Shown here: piece by piece, positions 27,513 to 36,298 of the stretch | How the letters are laid out: each line of letters opens with the position of its first letter | How positions within the stretch are numbered: the first letter of the stretch is position 1 | NCBI RefSeq assembly: GCF_017114945.1 | Contig: NZ_JABXKQ010000013.1 | Coordinates: forward strand, 1 to 46,691 | Direction: 5' to 3' | DNA from: Nostoc sp. JL34 | GTDB taxonomy: Bacteria; Cyanobacteriota; Cyanobacteriia; Cyanobacteriales; Nostocaceae | DNA: 46,691 bases | Notes under the pieces: generated by a model | The model's input: the letters and a program-made list of their open reading frames with translations, nothing else | Databases searched by the model: none | Told to the model about the DNA's origin: nothing | Position numbers and translations under genes: made by a program

Positions 27513-28877
27513 ATGAGTACAACACGCAAAATTCGTTTAGGTGCATTCATTCAAGCTACCGGACACCATGTCTCTGCTTGGCGACACCCCGATTCACAAG
27601 CAGATGCTGGACTGAATTTCGAGCATTATAAAGAAATAACCCAGACTGCCGAACGCGGCTTATTCGATGCAGTTTTCTTAGCAGACAGTCCAGGAGTCTG
27701 GGGCGGCGCTCCAGAAACTCAGCATCGCAATGGTAAAATTGCCCATTTTGAGCCTGTCACCCTCTTCTCGGCCTTATCCTCTGTAACCCAAAACATCGGC
27801 TTCATTTCCACCGCCTCGACCACTTATGAAGAACCCTATACCCTGGCACGTAAGTTTGCCTCGTTGGACTATTTGAGTAAGGGCCGGGCGGGGTGGAATG
27901 TAGTTACTACAGGCAATGAGAATGCTGCACGTAACTTCGGACTTGAGCATCACCCAGAACACAGCCAGCGTTATGAACGCGCTGAAGAGTTTGTGGAAGT
28001 GGTGAAAGGTCTATGGGATAGTTGGGAAGACGATGCTTTCATCCGTGACAAAGAGTCTGGTGTCTATTTCGACCCTGATAAACTGCATACATTGAACCAT
28101 AAGGGCAAATATTTTTCTGTAAAAGGCCCTTTAAACGTTGGTCGTCCGCCCCAAGGTTATCCGGTGATTGTTCAGGCTGGAGCCTCCGAATCGGGACGGG
28201 ACTTAGCTGCACGCACTGCCGAGGCTATTTTCACCGCCAATCAAACCCTAGCCGATGCCCAGGAATTTTATGCTGATATCAAAGGCAGGCTAGCACAATA
28301 TGGGCGATCGCCAGAGGATCTCAAAATTATGCCTGGTGCTTTCCCAATCATTGGCCGTACCGAATCAGAAGCTCAAGAGAAGTACGAATTTCTGCAATCG
28401 TTAATCCATCCCGATGTCGCTTGGGGGATTTTAAAGAACTATTACAAGGGTGTGGATTTGTCGAAATATTCTTTAGATGATGTAGCTCCCGAACTACCCA
28501 GCGACACCAACACTAACAAAAGTCGTCTCAAACTAGTCAAAGATTTAGCTACTCGTGGCAGTCTTACGCTGCGTCAGTTGTATCTCTCTCTTGCTACTGC
28601 ACGAGGTCATCGCACCATACTTGGTACTCCCGAAACCATTGCCGACCAGCTAGAAGAATGGTTCAACAACGGTGCAGCCGATGGCTTTAATATCATGCCG
28701 CCAATCCTTCCCACAGGATTGGATGAATTCGTTAACCTAGTCGTTCCCGTTCTACAGAAACGGGGACTGTTCCGTACTGAATACGAAGGCAGTACTTTGC
28801 GCGAAAATCTGGGATTGCGTCGTCCGGCCAATCGTTTTGCTGCTAAACAACTAGATGAAAGATTGGTGTTGGTGTAA
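27513..28877 (+). CDS. LLM-class flavin-dependent monooxygenase, NtaA/SnaA/DszA type
   Basis: This 454-residue enzyme belongs to the class-C two-component flavin monooxygenases that oxidise nitrilotriacetate, dibenzothiophene sulfone and similar substrates with FMNH2 supplied by a separate reductase. It begins RKIRLGAFIQATGHHVSAWRHP, a family hallmark, and contains FLADSPGVWGG, GFISTASTTYEEPYTLARKFASLDYLSKGRAGWNVVT split over residues 90-130, and VIVQAGASESGRDLAA. I chose ATG 27513 because an in-frame ATG at 27480 adds 11 atypical residues. It leads a same-strand cassette of hydrolases and an exporter. No flavin reductase gene is nearby, except possibly the PaiB-like gene upstream. Confidence 0.9.
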   Translation: MSTTRKIRLGAFIQATGHHVSAWRHPDSQADAGLNFEHYKEITQTAERGLFDAVFLADSPGVWGGAPETQHRNGKIAHFEPVTLFSALSSVTQNIGFISTASTTYEEPYTLARKFASLDYLSKGRAGWNVVTTGNENAARNFGLEHHPEHSQRYERAEEFVEVVKGLWDSWEDDAFIRDKESGVYFDPDKLHTLNHKGKYFSVKGPLNVGRPPQGYPVIVQAGASESGRDLAARTAEAIFTANQTLADAQEFYADIKGRLAQYGRSPEDLKIMPGAFPIIGRTESEAQEKYEFLQSLIHPDVAWGILKNYYKGVDLSKYSLDDVAPELPSDTNTNKSRLKLVKDLATRGSLTLRQLYLSLATARGHRTILGTPETIADQLEEWFNNGAADGFNIMPPILPTGLDEFVNLVVPVLQKRGLFRTEYEGSTLRENLGLRRPANRFAAKQLDERLVLV

Positions 28878-28995
28878 ATGACTTTTCATATCTGCACTGT
28901 GTTTATAGTGCTGTAGCATAAATGAATTTTTCACGGATGCTTAAGCCATACCTTTTAAACTGTACCTTCTGTAGATCGCCGCCTTACAGAAAATC

Positions 28996-29042
28996 GTAGG
29001 GAGACGCGATTGTGGAGAGACGCGATAAATCGCCGTCTCTAC
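28996..29042. repeat. Interspersed repeat with GAGACGCGAT units
   Basis: The element opens GTAGGGAGACGCGAT, repeats GAGACGCGATAAATCG and closes GTCTCTAC, giving an inverted structure. It is of the type scattered through Nostoc genomes and sits in the leader of the amidohydrolase gene. Confidence 0.65.
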
Positions 29043-29119
29043 AAGAAATGTATTTGTCAATAGCAGCATTGGATGCTGAAAAACTCTGTAATTTTTGTGC
29101 CGTAGGCAAGGAAAAAAAT

Positions 29120-30658
29120 ATGACTGAATATAGCCGATTGAAGACCTCACGCTCTGCTGCAATCAGAGCAACCCTTGATTATCCGGTAATTGACACCGAC
29201 GTTCACACTAATGATTTCACGCCAGCTTTTGAGGATTACATCGCTAAATACGGCGGTGTGAAACTTGTAGATGAGTTACGCAAGACTGAAGCCTCGCGCC
29301 TCAACTCCAAGAGCAACGGTAAAGACTGGTATCAACAAACTCCTGAAGAACGTCAATACAATCGGACAATCCGATCGCCTTGGTGGGCTAGAGTTACCAA
29401 AAACACATTGGATCTCGCAACTTACACTCTCCCCGGACTGCTCTATGAGCGTCAGGCGGAGCAAGGATCGGATTATTCGGTGCTGTTTCCCAACAATGTT
29501 TTAGCACCGGCTGGAGCGAGTCCAGAGAATCGTCAGGCGCTGCAACGCGCAGTCAATCACTATCATGCTGATATTTACCGGAAATATAGCGATCGCCTGA
29601 CACCGGTTGCTGGCATCCCATTAACTACTCCCCAAGAAGGCATTGAGGAGCTAGAGTTTGCTGTGAAAACACTGGGCTTAAAGGTAATTAATATCACTGG
29701 TGGTGTGAAACGACCAATCAAAGCGATCGCTGATAAATATCCAGCCGATAAATTCCCCGAAATCGCCAAGTATGCTTCTTATATCGACTTCTACGGATTA
29801 GATAGTGAATACGACTACGATCCTTTCTGGGCAAAGGTCGTGGAACTTGGCGTACCCGTTACTACCCATTACGGCAGTCAAGGCTGGACTGGTCGCTCCT
29901 CCATCAGTAACTACATGAACAACCATATCGGTCACTTCGCCGATGGTTCGGAAGCATTTGCGAAGGCGCTGTTCTTCGGCGGTGTTACCAAGCGTTTTCC
30001 CCAGTTGCGTGTAGCGATGCTGGAAGGTGGTGCAGATTGGGGTGCGCGTGTCTACATTCATTTGGTAGATCGTTTCTCCAAGCGCAATATCAAGGCACTG
30101 GAAAACTACAATCCAGCATTGACGAATGCCGATGAGTTGTTTGAGATATTTGAGCGCTACGGTGCAGAAGTTACTCAAGGACATTTCCTCGATAAGGACG
30201 AATTGACCAAGACTGTACTGGGAGCTTCATTTAGCCGTCATAGCCGTGCGCCCATTGGTAGCGAATTGGATGATTTTGCAGCAGCAGGTATTGAAACAAT
30301 TGAAGACATCCGCGATCGCTGGGTGAATAGTTTCTTCTTTGGTTCCGAGTCCGACGATCGCACGATCGCTACGGCATTCAACGACAAAGCCAATCCCTTG
30401 GGAGTCAAAATCAACGCCATCTATTCCTCCGATGTTGGTCACTGGGATGTGCCAGACTTAACTTCCCCCTTGGCTGAAAGCTGGGATCTCGTACAAGAAG
30501 GCGTTATTTCTGAAGCCGACTTCAAGTCTTATGTATTCGCTAATCCCTACAAGTTTTACACCCAAGCTAACCCCGATTTCTTTAAGGGTACAGCGATCGA
30601 ATCCAAGGTAGGTAACACCGAATTTAAACAAGTGGACAAGAGTTTAGTGGTGGCGTAA
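29120..30658 (+). CDS. Amidohydrolase-family (ACMSD-like) metal-dependent hydrolase
   Basis: The 512-residue protein belongs to the amidohydrolase 2 group (PF04909), TIM-barrel enzymes that decarboxylate or hydrolyse ring and carboxylate substrates. Metal-site candidates are the His in VIDTDVHTND near residue 24, the His in VTTHYGSQGW, the His-containing segment after EGGADWGARVYIH, and the late Asp in YSSDVGHWD. The first motif is D-x-H-x-N rather than the usual H-x-H, a variant seen in some members. The start at 29120 has AAGGAAAA before it. It follows the flavin monooxygenase and precedes an esterase-like gene, so it probably acts on a product of the same pathway. Confidence 0.85.
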   Translation: MTEYSRLKTSRSAAIRATLDYPVIDTDVHTNDFTPAFEDYIAKYGGVKLVDELRKTEASRLNSKSNGKDWYQQTPEERQYNRTIRSPWWARVTKNTLDLATYTLPGLLYERQAEQGSDYSVLFPNNVLAPAGASPENRQALQRAVNHYHADIYRKYSDRLTPVAGIPLTTPQEGIEELEFAVKTLGLKVINITGGVKRPIKAIADKYPADKFPEIAKYASYIDFYGLDSEYDYDPFWAKVVELGVPVTTHYGSQGWTGRSSISNYMNNHIGHFADGSEAFAKALFFGGVTKRFPQLRVAMLEGGADWGARVYIHLVDRFSKRNIKALENYNPALTNADELFEIFERYGAEVTQGHFLDKDELTKTVLGASFSRHSRAPIGSELDDFAAAGIETIEDIRDRWVNSFFFGSESDDRTIATAFNDKANPLGVKINAIYSSDVGHWDVPDLTSPLAESWDLVQEGVISEADFKSYVFANPYKFYTQANPDFFKGTAIESKVGNTEFKQVDKSLVVA

Positions 30659-30798
30659 AAGGCGAGGTGAATAAGCAAGGGAGTCAGGGAGCAGAAGGGG
30701 AAAGAGGTAAATTAATTACTCATTCTCCCCCTTGCACCCTGTACCCTGCCCCTTTGCCTCTTGTACCCAATCCCCAAATCAAATTAGGAGTCACAACA

Positions 30799-31467
30799 AT
30801 GCCTGTTGAACAACGCTCTCACGACACCAACAATGGTTCCTTGCCTTATCTGTTCTCGCCTGTTTCTGACAATGCCAACAAACCTGCACCCTTAGTACTT
30901 TTTCTACACGGAGGACGCGATCGCGGCACAGATTTGAATGTGCTACTGAAATGGGGTTTACCTCGTTTTGTAGATTTATCTGACTCCTTACCTTATGTCT
31001 TTGCTGCACCCCAAATTCCGGCTGAACAGACTTGGGCAGATCGAGCAGATGATGTGCTTGCTTTGCTTGATGAACTGATCGTTTCCCAACCCGTCGATCC
31101 AGCACGGGTGATATTGGCTGGGTTCAGCTTAGGCTCGGCGGGTATCTGGCATATCGCTGCTTTACATCCCGATCGCTTCGCAGGTTTAGTACCTGTGTCT
31201 GGACGTGTACCAAAAACATTAGCAGAAAGCGAACTAGCTGCACTCAAAAATATTCCCGTTCAGATATTCCAAGGTGGACAGGACAAAAATCTGCCGATTG
31301 AGGATACAGAGAATTTTGTTGAGCGCTTACGCAAAGTCGGGGGAAAAGTCGATTTTACAGTGCTACCGGAAGGCGATCATTTTATTGCAGATGAGGTATA
31401 CGGCGATCCGAAGTTACAACAGTGGCTAATTTCCCAGAACCGCCGTGAAATTTCTGTAGTTGCTTGA
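30799..31467 (+). CDS. Alpha/beta hydrolase (phospholipase/carboxylesterase-like)
   Basis: The 222-residue protein has the alpha/beta-hydrolase nucleophile elbow GFSLGSAG, an oxyanion-side LVLFLHGGRDRG, an acid residue in IFQGGQDKNLP and the catalytic His in LPEGDHF. This matches small carboxylesterases and phospholipase-like enzymes. I chose the ATG at 30799 because TTAGGAG lies at 30784-30790. A GTG frame opening at 30667 would add residues translated from low-complexity pyrimidine-rich repeat sequence (30720-30775). It follows the amidohydrolase gene on the same strand. There is no signal peptide. Confidence 0.87.
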   Translation: MPVEQRSHDTNNGSLPYLFSPVSDNANKPAPLVLFLHGGRDRGTDLNVLLKWGLPRFVDLSDSLPYVFAAPQIPAEQTWADRADDVLALLDELIVSQPVDPARVILAGFSLGSAGIWHIAALHPDRFAGLVPVSGRVPKTLAESELAALKNIPVQIFQGGQDKNLPIEDTENFVERLRKVGGKVDFTVLPEGDHFIADEVYGDPKLQQWLISQNRREISVVA

Positions 31468-31618
31468 GGTGAAATGTTCAAAAACTAACTTGCAATATTC
31501 AGTGGAGTAGGCAGCGTTCTGCCTGCCTAACATAACAATATATTAATATCTTCTAGAATCATGAACATAATGCTTCTCAAGTCAAAACCGAACTTTTTCG
31601 GCAAAATTTAGTTGAATT

Positions 31619-32221
31619 ATGTCAGATTCTCGCAAAGAAATCAGAATTTGTTTTATTGGTGAATCCTTTGTCAATGGCACAGGCGATCCAGAGTTTCTGG
31701 GTTGGACAGGTAGAGTGTGCCGCAATGCTGAGTCAAGAGGATACGCTATCACCCATTACAACTTGGGGGTGCGGGCAGAGACGAGTCGGTATCTCAAACA
31801 ACGTTGGTACTCAGAAGTTTCCTATCGTCTCCCAAGAGAATCCGATGGTCGAGTAGTGTTTTCTTTTGGGGCAAACGATTCAGGATGGGCGGGTAAACAG
31901 CAAGGAATCGAACTTTCAGAGTCGATCGCAAATGCTCGCAGTATCTTAAGCCAAGCAAAGCAACTCTATCCAATCTTGATGGTTAGTCTGCCACCCTGTG
32001 GTGATAATCAAATTCTTGCCAATCTCTCAGAGGAATTCGCATTGGTTTGCGATCAACTAGATGTTCCGTATCTCGATATGTTTTCTCGTTTGGTGAAGTC
32101 ACCAATTTGGCTAGCAGAAGCAAAAGCCAATGACGGCGCTCATCCAAAAGCTGATGGTTATGCAGAATTTGCTGCGATCGTCCAAAACTGGGAAGGTTGG
32201 TTAAATTGGTTCACACCTTAA
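31619..32221 (+). CDS. SGNH/GDSL-type esterase
   Basis: The 200-residue protein shows the SGNH blocks in order: I as FIGESFVNGTGD (Ser in GES rather than GDS), II as LGVRAETS, III as FSFGANDSGW (Asn), and V as DGAHPKADGY (Asp and His). It is a GDSL-like lipase or acylhydrolase, acting on an ester or deacetylating a small substrate. It lies 151 bases after the alpha/beta hydrolase in the same direction. It has no signal sequence, so it is cytosolic. The likely partners are the neighbouring cassette enzymes. Confidence 0.88.
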   Translation: MSDSRKEIRICFIGESFVNGTGDPEFLGWTGRVCRNAESRGYAITHYNLGVRAETSRYLKQRWYSEVSYRLPRESDGRVVFSFGANDSGWAGKQQGIELSESIANARSILSQAKQLYPILMVSLPPCGDNQILANLSEEFALVCDQLDVPYLDMFSRLVKSPIWLAEAKANDGAHPKADGYAEFAAIVQNWEGWLNWFTP

Positions 32222-32358
32222 AAATACCGACATCATTATCTTATTGGCTAATTATGGCTGATGTTTATATATCGCATAAGCTTTTAGTTTTGCGTTAGCG
32301 AAGCGCACGTCGCATTCTATTTAAAAATTTCCACACTTTCTCAATTAACAACATCTTT

Positions 32359-33357
32359 ATGACTTTACCAACTACTAATCTCGGTAAAACTGGATTGACT
32401 GTTTCGCGTCTTTGTCTCGGCACTATGACCTTTGGTTTACAGACCGACGAAGAAACTTCCAGGCACATCCTCGATACCGCTGCCGATGGCGGAATCAACT
32501 TTTTAGATACAGCCGACGTTTATCCCCTTGGCGGCGGGCTTGCTACTGCGGGACGCACTGAAGAAATCGTTGGGCGCTGGCTGAAAGGCAAACGCGAACA
32601 TTTTATTTTAGCTACTAAGTGCGTCGGTCGAGTTGGCCCTGCACCTTGGGATCAGGGAGCTTCCCGGAAACATATTTTGGATGCGATCGATGCTTCTCTA
32701 CGGCGGCTGGGAACCGATTATATCGACCTGTATCAATTGCACTCCGACGATGCCTCAACCCCTCTCGATGAAACTCTGGAAGCTCTGGACGCGGTAGTTC
32801 GTGCTGGTAAGGTGCGTTACATCGGGGTTTCCAACTTCTTAGCTTACCGACTCGCCCGCGCCTTGGGTCGTGCCGAAACACGCAATTTAACTAAGTTCAT
32901 TTCAATTCAGCCCCGCTACAACCTATTGTTTCGCGAAATTGAGCGAGAACTATTGCCCTTGGCCAAAGAAGAAGGACTGGGTGTAATTTCTTACAATCCC
33001 TTGGCGGGTGGTCTGCTAACTGGCAAACACATTCTTGCTCAAGGCCCCACATCAGGTACGCGTTTCACGCTAGGTGCTGCCGCAGAACGTTATCAAGATC
33101 GTTACTGGCACGATCGCGAGTTCAATACTGTCGAAGATTTACGCACAGTCGCGGATCTTGCGGGATTTTCCCTCACTACTCTAGCGGTGGCTTGGGTTTT
33201 ATCTAATCCTATTATCACTGCTCCCATCATTGGCGCTAGCCGTCCAGAACAACTTACTGACAACTTAAAGGCAGTAGAACTAAAACTTGACGATAGTTTG
33301 AAACAAAAGTTAGACGATCTAACCGCCGAATACCGGAGGGGAGATTCTCTTCGTTAG
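32359..33357 (+). CDS. Aldo/keto reductase
   Basis: This 332-residue NAD(P)H-dependent reductase has the catalytic tetrad of the superfamily: Asp and Tyr in NFLDTADVYPLGG, Lys in FILATKCVG and His in DLYQLHSDD. The C-terminal NADP site reads PIIGASRPEQLTDNLKAVEL. It resembles the AKR groups that reduce aldehydes and ketones of broad range. It follows the SGNH hydrolase and precedes the ABC exporter. A carbonyl intermediate of the cassette is a plausible substrate, by inference only. Confidence 0.93.
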   Translation: MTLPTTNLGKTGLTVSRLCLGTMTFGLQTDEETSRHILDTAADGGINFLDTADVYPLGGGLATAGRTEEIVGRWLKGKREHFILATKCVGRVGPAPWDQGASRKHILDAIDASLRRLGTDYIDLYQLHSDDASTPLDETLEALDAVVRAGKVRYIGVSNFLAYRLARALGRAETRNLTKFISIQPRYNLLFREIERELLPLAKEEGLGVISYNPLAGGLLTGKHILAQGPTSGTRFTLGAAAERYQDRYWHDREFNTVEDLRTVADLAGFSLTTLAVAWVLSNPIITAPIIGASRPEQLTDNLKAVELKLDDSLKQKLDDLTAEYRRGDSLR

Positions 33358-33470
33358 TTTCTATTAATAAAAAATGATTTTCATAATTACGAATTACGTT
33401 AGCGCAGCACTAGCGATGTAGGAGCGTCATTACGAATTGGTATTAGACGTGTTTGCAAACCGGAACTTTC

Positions 33471-35336
33471 ATGACGAAAAAGACCAGACAATCCAAATCC
33501 TTTCAACGTGCTCCTGATGCACCAGATTTGCCATCAACTCCATTCAGGTTCATTTGCTATTTCGTTAACCAATTCCGCTGGTGGTATGTGTTAATGGTGA
33601 TCCTGGAGGTAATACACGCAACTTGTGGCATTATGTTGCCTTATGCTATTGGCGAGATCATTCGGGGCGTAACGCGATCGACGGGCGACAGCAAGCCGAT
33701 TTTTGATGCCATGAAACAACCCCTGATGCTGTTCATCGGCTTGAGTGTGGGTGAAGTGGTATTTGGGCGCTCGGCTGGACTCTTGCAAACCATCCTCCAT
33801 CCCATCCACCGACAGCATATTGTGCGATCGCTATATGCCTACTTACAGTACCATTCGCATCGCTACTTAAGCAGCAGTTTTTCTGGGGCATTGGCACATC
33901 GGATTAGCGAAACCTCTCTGGGTGTTACCCAGACGATGCAAATGATGATTACTGAATTTATGCCAGTAATCGTTGTGTATACTGTTGCCACGTCGATACT
34001 GTATCGCGCCTATCCTCCGCTGGCTGCACTCGTGGGGATATGGGCAGTTTTCTTCATCAGTATTTCGTTCTGGCTGGCAACTCGCTGCCGATTTTACTCC
34101 CGAAAAGCCGCAGCCGCCAGAAGTGAGACAACTGGCATCATTGTAGATACAGTCACAAATCTCACTAGTAGCCGACTATTTGCTCGCTTTGGTTTTGAAC
34201 GACGTTATTTGAATGAGCAATTAAGACACGAACTCAAACACGTGAGAGAATCTAACTGGTACTCGGAGCGCATTCGCTGGTTTCAGTTCATCTCAGCAGC
34301 CATTCTGAAAATCAGCACCCTGTATTACTCACTCTCTCTCTGGAGTCAAGGAAAGATCGCTACTGCTGACTTTGTTGTAGCAACTAGCTTATCACTGTTG
34401 ATCATCAGTGAAGCCCGCAATTTGAGCCGCCGCTTTCTGGAATTTTTTGAACATGTTGGGAATGTCGCCAATGGTGTCTTCACCATCGTTCAACCGCACG
34501 AGTTGGTCGATCGCGAGAAAGCGATCGCACACTCAATCACTCAAGGTAAGATTGAGTTTCGCCGCGTGAATTTCAACTACACAGATGAGAAGAAAGTTTT
34601 CAACAACCTTTCTGTCACCATCCAACCGGGACAGCGTGTCGGACTGGTGGGTTTGTCCGGCTCTGGAAAATCGACCTTTGTCAATCTGATTCTGCGTTTA
34701 TTCGACCCACAATCTGGACAGATTATCATTGATGGGGTCGATATTCGAGACATGACTCAGGATGCCTTACACGCTCAGATCAGCTTAATTCCCCAAGATC
34801 CGTCTCTGTTTCATCGCACTTTGCTAGAAAATATTCGTTACGGACGTTTGGATGCAACCGATGAGGAAGTGATGGAGGCTTCGCGAAAAGCTCATGCTCA
34901 CGATTTCATCATCCAAAGTCAGGACGGTTACGATTCTCTGGTAGGCGAACGTGGTGTCAAGTTGTCTGGAGGGCAGAGACAGCGCATTGTAATCGCACGG
35001 GTAATCCTCAAAGATGCGCCGATTCTGATTTTAGATGAAGCCACCTCTAGCCTCGATTCAATCACCGAAAAAGCAATCCAAGATACCCTCGACTTAGCAA
35101 TGAATGGGAAAACGGTCATCGTGGTAGCTCATCGATTATCTACCATCGTCCATCTAGACCGGATTTTGGTATTCGACAAAGGTCGCATTATCGAAGATGG
35201 TTCCCATGCTAAACTGCTGGCACTCGGCGGCGCTTACTACAGGTTATGGAAAATGCAAGCAGGTGGATTTCTACCAGAAAATCTCGACGAGGTTCGCACT
35301 GGCACAGATAACGTCGAAAAGGGAATGATCGCTTGA
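33471..35336 (+). CDS. ABC transporter, fused permease and ATPase (half exporter)
   Basis: This 621-residue protein joins a six-helix type I exporter membrane domain (about residues 30-330) to an ATPase domain. The ATPase has Walker A GLSGSGKST, Q-loop IPQDPSLFH, signature LSGGQRQR, Walker B ILILDEAT and H-loop VAHRLST. It should work as a homodimer and export a lipophilic or amphipathic compound, as MsbA/BmrA-like proteins do. I chose ATG 33471 over an in-frame TTG at 33453. It closes the same-strand cassette and could export its product. The double stem-loop repeat follows at once. Confidence 0.93.
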   Translation: MTKKTRQSKSFQRAPDAPDLPSTPFRFICYFVNQFRWWYVLMVILEVIHATCGIMLPYAIGEIIRGVTRSTGDSKPIFDAMKQPLMLFIGLSVGEVVFGRSAGLLQTILHPIHRQHIVRSLYAYLQYHSHRYLSSSFSGALAHRISETSLGVTQTMQMMITEFMPVIVVYTVATSILYRAYPPLAALVGIWAVFFISISFWLATRCRFYSRKAAAARSETTGIIVDTVTNLTSSRLFARFGFERRYLNEQLRHELKHVRESNWYSERIRWFQFISAAILKISTLYYSLSLWSQGKIATADFVVATSLSLLIISEARNLSRRFLEFFEHVGNVANGVFTIVQPHELVDREKAIAHSITQGKIEFRRVNFNYTDEKKVFNNLSVTIQPGQRVGLVGLSGSGKSTFVNLILRLFDPQSGQIIIDGVDIRDMTQDALHAQISLIPQDPSLFHRTLLENIRYGRLDATDEEVMEASRKAHAHDFIIQSQDGYDSLVGERGVKLSGGQRQRIVIARVILKDAPILILDEATSSLDSITEKAIQDTLDLAMNGKTVIVVAHRLSTIVHLDRILVFDKGRIIEDGSHAKLLALGGAYYRLWKMQAGGFLPENLDEVRTGTDNVEKGMIA

Positions 35337-35352
35337 TAAGTTTTGAAGGTTT

Positions 35353-35401
35353 GTAGTAGGCACTTTAGTGCTTAAAAAATAAGGACTAAAGTCCTTACTA
35401 C
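35353..35401. repeat. Double stem-loop repeat, copy 2
   Basis: It has the same layout as the element at 15163-15209: GTAGTA, GCACTTTAGTGC hairpin, AAGGACT..AGTCCTT hairpin, TACTAC. It lies 17 bases past the ABC transporter stop codon and could act as its terminator hairpin. Confidence 0.8.
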
Positions 35402-35449
35402 GAACTTGCTTACCTATTAATTTAAACTTGACTTGATTAGTTAAGTTAA

Positions 35450-35824
35450 TTAACTTGCAACTGCAACCGACTTTTTGCGAGTGGGACGCTTGCGGTTGGA
35501 TTTTTTCTTCAGTCCAACAGCTTGGGCTTGATCGCTATCTGAGCCATATTGTCCGCGCACAACTTCTTTCATGGCTAATACAGCATTGTGAAATTCCCAT
35601 TCTGCCAATCGAGCAGCATCGACAGCAGCACGGTATAAAGCTAGTTTCTCAGTTTCAGCCTGTTGCTGTGCCAACATCGCCTGATAAGCTTGCTGAATGT
35701 TTGCAACAGAGGCATTAGAACGGCTTGTATCGTAAGTGCTGACGGTTTGCAAACCGTGGAATGAGGTAATATCTTGACTAATGACTTGAAACCGCAACCG
35801 ACGTGTTGTATCTTGGTTAGGCAT
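35450..35824 (-). CDS. Conserved hypothetical protein with basic tail
   Basis: The 124-residue protein starts MPNQDTTRRLRFQVISQD in my preferred reading. An upstream ATG at 35863 adds 13 residues. The middle is a long amphipathic helix rich in Ala and Gln (VANIQQAYQAMLAQQQAETEKLALYRAAVDAARLAEWEF, read over residues 45-85), probably a coiled coil. The C-terminus is strongly basic (LKKKSNRKRPTRKKS) and could contact nucleic acid or membranes. I do not recognise the family. It converges on the ABC transporter gene. Confidence 0.65.
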   Translation of the reverse strand: MPNQDTTRRLRFQVISQDITSFHGLQTVSTYDTSRSNASVANIQQAYQAMLAQQQAETEKLALYRAAVDAARLAEWEFHNAVLAMKEVVRGQYGSDSDQAQAVGLKKKSNRKRPTRKKSVAVAS

Positions 35825-36046
35825 ATATGTATACGTGCTAAATTCTATATTTAATGTGCCCAATAGAACGTAAAAAATAACAGTAGGGTGAAGTTTTTAG
35901 ATAAAATGTAAGGTTTTTAATTTTCCCTTTTGAATAAATACGGGAACAGAGAGAGGATTTGAAAATTTTCTCAAAATTTAAAAAAATGCAAATTGATTGT
36001 AAATGTAACAGTTTAAAACAAAGTTAGAAAAAGAGTAAGTTAACTT

Positions 36047-36169
36047 ATGCAAGCCGATGCATTAACAAAGCGGCCGCCGCATTCACAATGCAAGCTGACG
36101 CATTAACAAAGCGGCCGTCGCATTCACAATGCAAGCTGACGCATTAACAAGGCGGTTGCCGTATTCACT
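36047..36169. repeat. 41-bp tandem repeat, three units
   Basis: Units start at 36047, 36088 and 36129, each 41 bases. Each carries ATGCAAGC(C/T)GA(T/C)GCATTAAC followed by AA(A/G)GCGG and a CCG-rich end. The units are nearly identical, with the third most diverged. The period is not a multiple of three, so this is not a protein repeat. It is followed by a short coding-like remnant. Confidence 0.85.
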
Positions 36170-36181
36170 TAACTTTGTAGT

Positions 36182-36286
36182 GTGATCGCAGTTTGTCTTC
36201 AAGTTCGTGCAGAACTTGGTTTACCATTGCGTAGTCTTATCCGTACTGCTGGACTTACAGTTAATGAATTTATTGCCGCTATCTAA
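36182..36286 (+). pseudogene. Short coding-like remnant
   Basis: From a GTG at 36182 a 34-codon frame reads like the end of a real protein (LQVRAELGLPLRSLIRTAGLTVNEFIAAI, given here by its parts: VRAELGLPLRSL, IRTAGLTVNEF, IAAI), with an in-frame stop codon 12 bases before it. It begins 13 bases after the 41-bp array. It is either a microprotein or the C-terminal scrap of a gene lost when the repeat arrived. I cannot name the family. Confidence 0.35.
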
Positions 36287-36298
36287 TCGCGCGATCAG

